Shown here piece after piece: positions 5,843-9,212 of a stretch of DNA of 9,212 nucleotides. Positions within the stretch are counted from its first letter, which is position 1. Every line of letters begins with the position of its first letter. Source of the stretch: Clostridiaceae bacterium (lineage in GTDB: Bacteria; Bacillota; Clostridia; Clostridiales; Clostridiaceae); contig DOKV01000113.1 of the NCBI GenBank assembly GCA_003510765.1, positions 1 to 9,212 of the forward strand, read 5' to 3'. Under the pieces are notes generated by a model. That model searched no databases. It worked only from the letters and a program-made list of their open reading frames with translations, and was not told the origin of the DNA. The position numbers and the translations under genes are program-made.

Positions 5843-6568
5843 ATGAAAAAAGTATTAATTACCGGGGCCACGGGAGGCATTGGGGAAGCTTTGGCCACAG
5901 CCTTTGCAAAGGAAGGTTATGCTCTAATTCTTCTTTATGGGGGCAATCATAAAAAAGCTCAAGCCTTAAAAGAGCGCTTATTGCCTCTGGTGCCTGTTTC
6001 TATTCATGCCATAGATTTTACCCTGCTAGAAGAACTGGAAGATGGTTTACAGTCTCTAGTGGAGGAGAACCCTCCACTGGATGTCTTGGTTCATGCAGCA
6101 GGCTTTTCTCATCGAGGATTTTTCCATGAGCTGCAAGAGGTCGATTATCGAAGACTCTTTCAGATCAATGTGGATCCTCTGCATCCATTGATGAAGGCTT
6201 TTTTGCCAGGTATGCTCCAGGCGCAAAAAGGAAACATTTTATGCATTTCTTCCATTTGGGGCGCCAAAGCTGCATCCATGGAAGTGGCCTATGCCATGAC
6301 CAAAGGTGCGGTGGAGCAGTTTACAAGAAGCCTCGCTTCCGAGCTTGCCTATATGGGCATCCGAGTCAACGCCATCGCCCCAGGAGGCGTAGCCACCAAG
6401 ATGCTCCAAAATCTTTCTGAAGAAGAGCAATGGGTGTTCCAGGAAGATATTCCCATGGGTAGACTGGCAACGCCTGAAGAGATTGCAGAAATGGCTCTAT
6501 TCTTAGTGGAAAAAGCGCCTTATATCACTGGACAAATTCTCACCATGGATGGGGGATATACCCTGTAA
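5843..6568 (+). CDS. SDR family oxidoreductase, YmfI-like (probable EF-P 5-aminopentanone reductase)
   Basis: Classical short-chain dehydrogenase/reductase of 241 residues. The cofactor motif TGATGGIG (7-14) is the NADP(H)-type glycine motif, HAAG (84-87) replaces the usual NNAG, and the catalytic tetrad is Asn109, Ser137, Tyr150 and Lys154 (YAMTK). The segments SSIWG (136-140), SMEVAYAMTKGAVEQF, the ML..SEEE stretch and YITGQIL are close to Bacillus YmfI. YmfI reduces the 5-aminopentanone group on elongation factor P to 5-aminopentanol. A FabG-like 3-oxoacyl reductase is the main alternative; no fatty-acid genes are nearby. Two consecutive ATGs exist (5840, 5843). The second is preferred because AGGAGG at 5830-5835 is seven bases upstream of it. 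The gene is monocistronic with its own promoter and terminator. SDR membership is certain; the EF-P role is inferred. Confidence 0.88.
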   Translation: MKKVLITGATGGIGEALATAFAKEGYALILLYGGNHKKAQALKERLLPLVPVSIHAIDFTLLEELEDGLQSLVEENPPLDVLVHAAGFSHRGFFHELQEVDYRRLFQINVDPLHPLMKAFLPGMLQAQKGNILCISSIWGAKAASMEVAYAMTKGAVEQFTRSLASELAYMGIRVNAIAPGGVATKMLQNLSEEEQWVFQEDIPMGRLATPEEIAEMALFLVEKAPYITGQILTMDGGYTL

Positions 6569-6615
6569 AAAAAGCCAAGAACCATCGGATGGATTCCGAT
6601 CTTCTTGGCTTTTTT
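6568..6615. terminator. Bidirectional terminator between convergent genes
   Basis: AAAAAAGCCAAGAA (6568-6581) pairs perfectly with 6602-6615. An inner stem ATCGGA (6584-6589) with TCCGAT (6595-6600) makes a long two-part hairpin. Each side ends in a run of six T residues in its own direction. It starts at the last base of the reductase stop codon and ends directly before the histidine kinase stop codon, so it serves both genes. Confidence 0.93.
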
Positions 6616-8118
6616 CTATGCTTCGTCATTACTCATAAGTTCATAGTGTTGGAATCGTATCTCAAAAAGAACACCATTGCCATGATTTTTCAGATCAAAG
6701 TTCAGCTCATGTTTTTCTAAGATGTTTCGAACGATGGAGAGTCCTAATCCGGAACTTCCCGCCTTCCGGTTACGTGAAGCATCTCGTTTGTAAAACTGTA
6801 TCCATACCTTTTCCAAATCTTCTTCTGGCATATGTGCTGGGCTGTTTAAAAAGCTGAGAACCATCTGTCCAGGCGCTTCCTTCAAGGTAATCTTCAAGGA
6901 GGCCTCCTCCGTTAAATCTGTATAACTGATGGCGTTTTTTAAAATGTTTCGAAGTACGGTGGTAAATTTCACCACATCCACCATGACCCAAACTTCTTTC
7001 TCCATCTCCATGTGAAAAGTTAATTTTTGCCCATGATAGTCTAGGAATGGCTCTACACTTTTTTGTACGAGCTTTGAAAGGTGCACTTTCTCCAGATGCA
7101 GTGTAAAAGCCTCCGACTCCGTATAGGTGAGCTCAAGCATATCTTTCACCATGGTTTCCATATTTTTCGCTTCATCCAAAATAATGGTTAAATATTCTTC
7201 TTGAGCCTCTTCGTTGATGCCATCTAAGAGACCTTCTGCATACCCTTCTATGAGGGTAATGGGCGTTTTCAACTCATGGGAAATGTCTCTAATGAAATCC
7301 TTCCTTTGGGTTTCTAGTTGTTTACGCTTCTGAAGATCCGCTTCCAGTAGTTGGTTTTTCTCTTTGAGCTCCTCCAAGGCAGATTGTAAGTTTCTTGATA
7401 AGGTGGCTAAGCTACTGGACAAATCTCCAATTTCGTCCTTCTTCCCTTTAGGCAGGTCTACGGAGAAATTAAAGGTGGCCAATTCCTTCGCCGCTGCTAT
7501 GAGCTTTCGAAGGGGCTTTGTCACCGTCACAGAGGTGGCATAGGACAACACAGCCACCACCAAAAATCCACCAAAAAAAACATACCCAAAGAAATTCTTA
7601 ATGGTTCTTGCGGATTCATTAATGGGCACCATGGAACCTATGGAGATGGCATAGGAGTGATAATTGCCAATGTTCACTGCGCTTGCAGTCAGAAAATAAT
7701 GAATGGTCCCATCACGCCTAGCATACTCCCTGGTGACAATGGCTTCTTCCTCTAGAAGCTTTGATGAAAGGGAAGGGTCTCTTAAAAGATCCTGGAAAAA
7801 CTTTTGGATGATTTCCACATAATCTCCATCTAATTGGGTACCCCCATGGGCCATATACTGCAGTTGCCCATTTTGACCAAAAATAAACAGTCTGGTATTA
7901 TTTTCTGTTTCAAAACCATTGATGGCCATGACCAAGGCTTCATTGGTATCGATGGTTTGGCTTCGAAAGGTCCTCAAATTCTCTTCTAAAGCCTGTTTTT
8001 TTGTTCGGGTATAAAAAGATTCAAAGGAGTAGGACATGAAGACCATGGAAAAGAGCAGGAGGATCCCCATTAAGAGGACCAAAATCAAGGTGAGTTTGTT
8101 GGCAATGGATTTAAACAT
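6616..8118 (-). CDS. Two-component sensor histidine kinase (HAMP, VanS-like)
   Basis: Membrane sensor kinase of 500 residues that autophosphorylates and passes phosphate to the regulator encoded just upstream. TM1 is about 9-30 and TM2 about 175-197; between them is an extracytoplasmic domain of about 145 residues with no recognised ligand motif. HAMP covers about 198-250 (TKPLRKLI...DEIGDL), followed by a short coiled coil (about 245-272). The H box is RDISHELKTP with His281. The N box is VLRNILKNAISYT (Asn391/Asn395). The ATPase lid and G2 box are RKAGSSGLGLS (about 451-461). In the G1 region the usual Gly is replaced: FLNSPAHMPEEDL. FYKRDASR is the F box. Its start overlaps the response regulator stop by eight bases and is preceded by AGGTGAAGG. 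The signal sensed is unknown. Confidence 0.95.
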   Translation of the reverse strand: MFKSIANKLTLILVLLMGILLLFSMVFMSYSFESFYTRTKKQALEENLRTFRSQTIDTNEALVMAINGFETENNTRLFIFGQNGQLQYMAHGGTQLDGDYVEIIQKFFQDLLRDPSLSSKLLEEEAIVTREYARRDGTIHYFLTASAVNIGNYHSYAISIGSMVPINESARTIKNFFGYVFFGGFLVVAVLSYATSVTVTKPLRKLIAAAKELATFNFSVDLPKGKKDEIGDLSSSLATLSRNLQSALEELKEKNQLLEADLQKRKQLETQRKDFIRDISHELKTPITLIEGYAEGLLDGINEEAQEEYLTIILDEAKNMETMVKDMLELTYTESEAFTLHLEKVHLSKLVQKSVEPFLDYHGQKLTFHMEMEKEVWVMVDVVKFTTVLRNILKNAISYTDLTEEASLKITLKEAPGQMVLSFLNSPAHMPEEDLEKVWIQFYKRDASRNRKAGSSGLGLSIVRNILEKHELNFDLKNHGNGVLFEIRFQHYELMSNDEA

Positions 8119-8794
8119 CTGCCTTCACCTGGAAGCGATACCCAAAGCCTCGCACCGTTTCAATATACGCGGCAGCTTCTTGGAGTTTTTCTCGCAGTCT
8201 TTTGACACTGGTATCGATGGCTCTTAAATCCCCTTCATAATCATAACCCCATACCTTTTCCAGGATAAAATCCCTTTGAAGCACTTGATCCTTATGATGA
8301 ACAAAGAGGAGAAGAAGAATCCATTCCTTTTTGGTGAGTAGAATTTCCTCTTCTCCCACAAAGACCCTTTGGGCCTCTTCTTGAATCCTCAGGAGGCCAT
8401 AGGCTTTCTCCTTGGCCTCTTCCTCTTCTTGAGCCAATCTTAAAAAGAGGTTTCTGATTTTAAGCACCAGCACCTTTGGGGAAAATGGTTTTGCAATGAA
8501 GTCATCCGCACCCATTTCATAGGCTTTCATGAAATCCTCATCCATGGCTTTGGCTGTCAAATAAAAGACCCTGGTATCTTTCTTTTTTCGAAGCTCTTTG
8601 AGTAGGTCAAAACCATCCATAAAGGGCATCATGATGTCTAAAAGAATTAAGTCATAGTCCTTGGCAAGGGCCATGGACAGGCCTTCTTCTCCATGGGCTG
8701 CCAGGTCTACCATATAGCCTTCTTTGAGGAGGTAATCCCTTAATAGATCTCGTAATCTTTTCTCATCTTCCACAATGAGTATGGTTTTCTTCAT
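8111..8794 (-). CDS. OmpR/PhoB-family response regulator
   Basis: DNA-binding response regulator of 227 residues. The receiver domain (about 3-115) has the acidic pair Glu9/Asp10 (after ILIV), the phosphoacceptor Asp53 (LLLDIMMP), Thr80 (YLTAK) and Lys102 (IAKPF), so all phosphorylation residues are present. A charged linker rich in Glu (about 121-130) leads to a winged-helix domain (about 132-225) with the family signature ILLTKKEWILLLLFVHH, VWGYDYEGDLRAIDTSVKRLREKL and VRGFGYRF. The ATG is preceded by AAAGGTG, nine bases away. It is followed by its kinase with an eight-base overlap and lies 21 bases after the truncated frame upstream, which suggests cotranscription. Target genes cannot be read from the sequence. 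Confidence 0.96.
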   Translation of the reverse strand: MKKTILIVEDEKRLRDLLRDYLLKEGYMVDLAAHGEEGLSMALAKDYDLILLDIMMPFMDGFDLLKELRKKKDTRVFYLTAKAMDEDFMKAYEMGADDFIAKPFSPKVLVLKIRNLFLRLAQEEEEAKEKAYGLLRIQEEAQRVFVGEEEILLTKKEWILLLLFVHHKDQVLQRDFILEKVWGYDYEGDLRAIDTSVKRLREKLQEAAAYIETVRGFGYRFQVKADV

Positions 8795-8815
8795 CTCTTT
8801 TCACACCTTTAATTA

Positions 8816-9055
8816 TTAGATATAGATTTTGTTCTTGTCGTCCTTGTCTCCCTTCATCTGGAGCACTTCTTTCACCAGCTCTTTGATGGCTGCATTCATG
8901 GCGTTGGGTTCCACTCGAGTCAAGCTCACACGAAGGACTTTTTTATCCTCTTGAAGGGTGAAGCCAGTCAAATCTCTAAACCGATAGCCCTTCACCTGCA
9001 TGCTCTCCAACACCGTCTTCAGCTTAAATTCTTTGGGGAAATAGAGGCTGGCAGG
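8816..9055 (-). pseudogene. C-terminal fragment, possibly PLP-dependent aminotransferase or MocR-like protein
   Basis: The minus-strand frame is open from 9055 (just inside a TGA at 9058-9056) to a TAA at 8818-8816, about 79 codons, and reads like the end of a larger protein. The segment KVLRVSLTRVEPNAMNAAIK followed by ELVKEVLQ resembles the final strand and helix of class I/II PLP-dependent aminotransferase folds, including MocR-type regulators. It is too short to contain the cofactor lysine region. An ATG at 9013-9011 gives a 65-residue frame, but no good ribosome binding site precedes it and the coding pattern continues upstream of it, so it is not a convincing start. The upstream part of the gene is missing exactly where an unrelated plus-strand gene begins. 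The family call is tentative; the truncation is better supported. Confidence 0.45.
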
Positions 9056-9212
9056 TCAAGGGATGGATACTTTATCTCAGATGTTTGAGCTTATAATGAA
9101 AAGAAAAGGTTACTATGTTTTTTCCAACAAAGACTATATGAGTAGGATAAGGGGCGGTCACAACTTTATTCAAATAAGATTTTCAGATGAAGAGGTATAT
9201 TCTCATGATGAT
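9048..9212 (+). CDS. 2-oxoacid:ferredoxin oxidoreductase alpha subunit, N-terminal fragment (KorA/PorA-like)
   Basis: The translation contains LAGQGMDTLSQMF, GYYVFSNKDYMSRIRGG and HNFIQIRFSDEEVYSHDD. These are hallmarks of the gamma/alpha domain of 2-oxoacid:acceptor oxidoreductases, which oxidise 2-oxoacids with CoA to acyl-CoA, CO2 and reduced ferredoxin. The 3' end lies beyond the window. The 5' end is abnormal: an in-frame TAG at 9042-9044 stands directly before the conserved GQG motif, so the roughly ten residues that normally precede it are absent. The first ATG (9063) would cut off the GQG motif and has no good ribosome binding site. GC content is about 31% and three of four Ile codons are ATA, unlike all other genes here. 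Family identity is secure; an intact gene start is not. Confidence 0.8.
   Translation, partial: MAGQGMDTLSQMFELIMKRKGYYVFSNKDYMSRIRGGHNFIQIRFSDEEVYSHDD

Overview
The window looks like chromosomal DNA of an anaerobic, fermentative Firmicute of the Clostridia type, at roughly 45% GC by eye. The evidence is a Rnf ion-motive complex with the subunit order E-A-B, a clostridial ThlA-type acetyl-CoA acetyltransferase, strong AGGAGG-type ribosome binding sites, a VanS-like two-component system, and a YmfI-like reductase of the kind found in Bacillota. No tRNA, rRNA, CRISPR array, insertion sequence or phage gene was seen.

Layout. Positions 1-2121 (+) hold the 3' end of a rnf operon: rnfE (5' end outside the window), rnfA and rnfB, closed by a strong intrinsic terminator. 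Positions 2310-3488 (-) hold a complete thiolase gene that converges on rnfB and has its own terminator-like hairpin. Positions 3489-3914 are a 426-bp divergent intergenic region with a candidate thiolase promoter/operator, a candidate nfeD promoter with an adjacent inverted repeat, and two hairpins of unclear purpose. Positions 3915-5283 (+) are a tight pair, an NfeD-like membrane protein and a stomatin/SPFH protein. A small two-helix membrane protein (DUF6199-like) follows at 5476-5679 and a short-chain dehydrogenase resembling EF-P 5-aminopentanone reductase at 5843-6568. A bidirectional terminator separates this reductase from a convergent response regulator/histidine kinase operon (8794 down to 6616).

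The right end is anomalous. Upstream of the response regulator is the C-terminal part of an open frame that looks like a PLP-dependent aminotransferase (minus strand). It stops being open at about 9055. Almost exactly there, the plus strand begins to encode the N-terminal domain of a 2-oxoacid:ferredoxin oxidoreductase alpha subunit that has lost its first residues. The last ~150 bases are about 31% GC and use ATA for isoleucine, unlike the rest. Two unrelated genes cut at one point suggests a rearrangement, foreign insertion or chimeric assembly join.

How the genes fit together. Rnf couples reduced ferredoxin oxidation to NAD+ reduction and ion export. Thiolase condenses acetyl-CoA and feeds butyrate-type or related fermentation whose redox balance depends on ferredoxin and NADH. 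NfeD/SPFH and the small membrane protein are probably concerned with membrane organisation or stress. The two-component system senses an unidentified envelope signal. Apart from the right-end junction these are ordinary genes of known families. I found no convincing undescribed multi-gene system; the points worth a second look are regulatory DNA and the junction.
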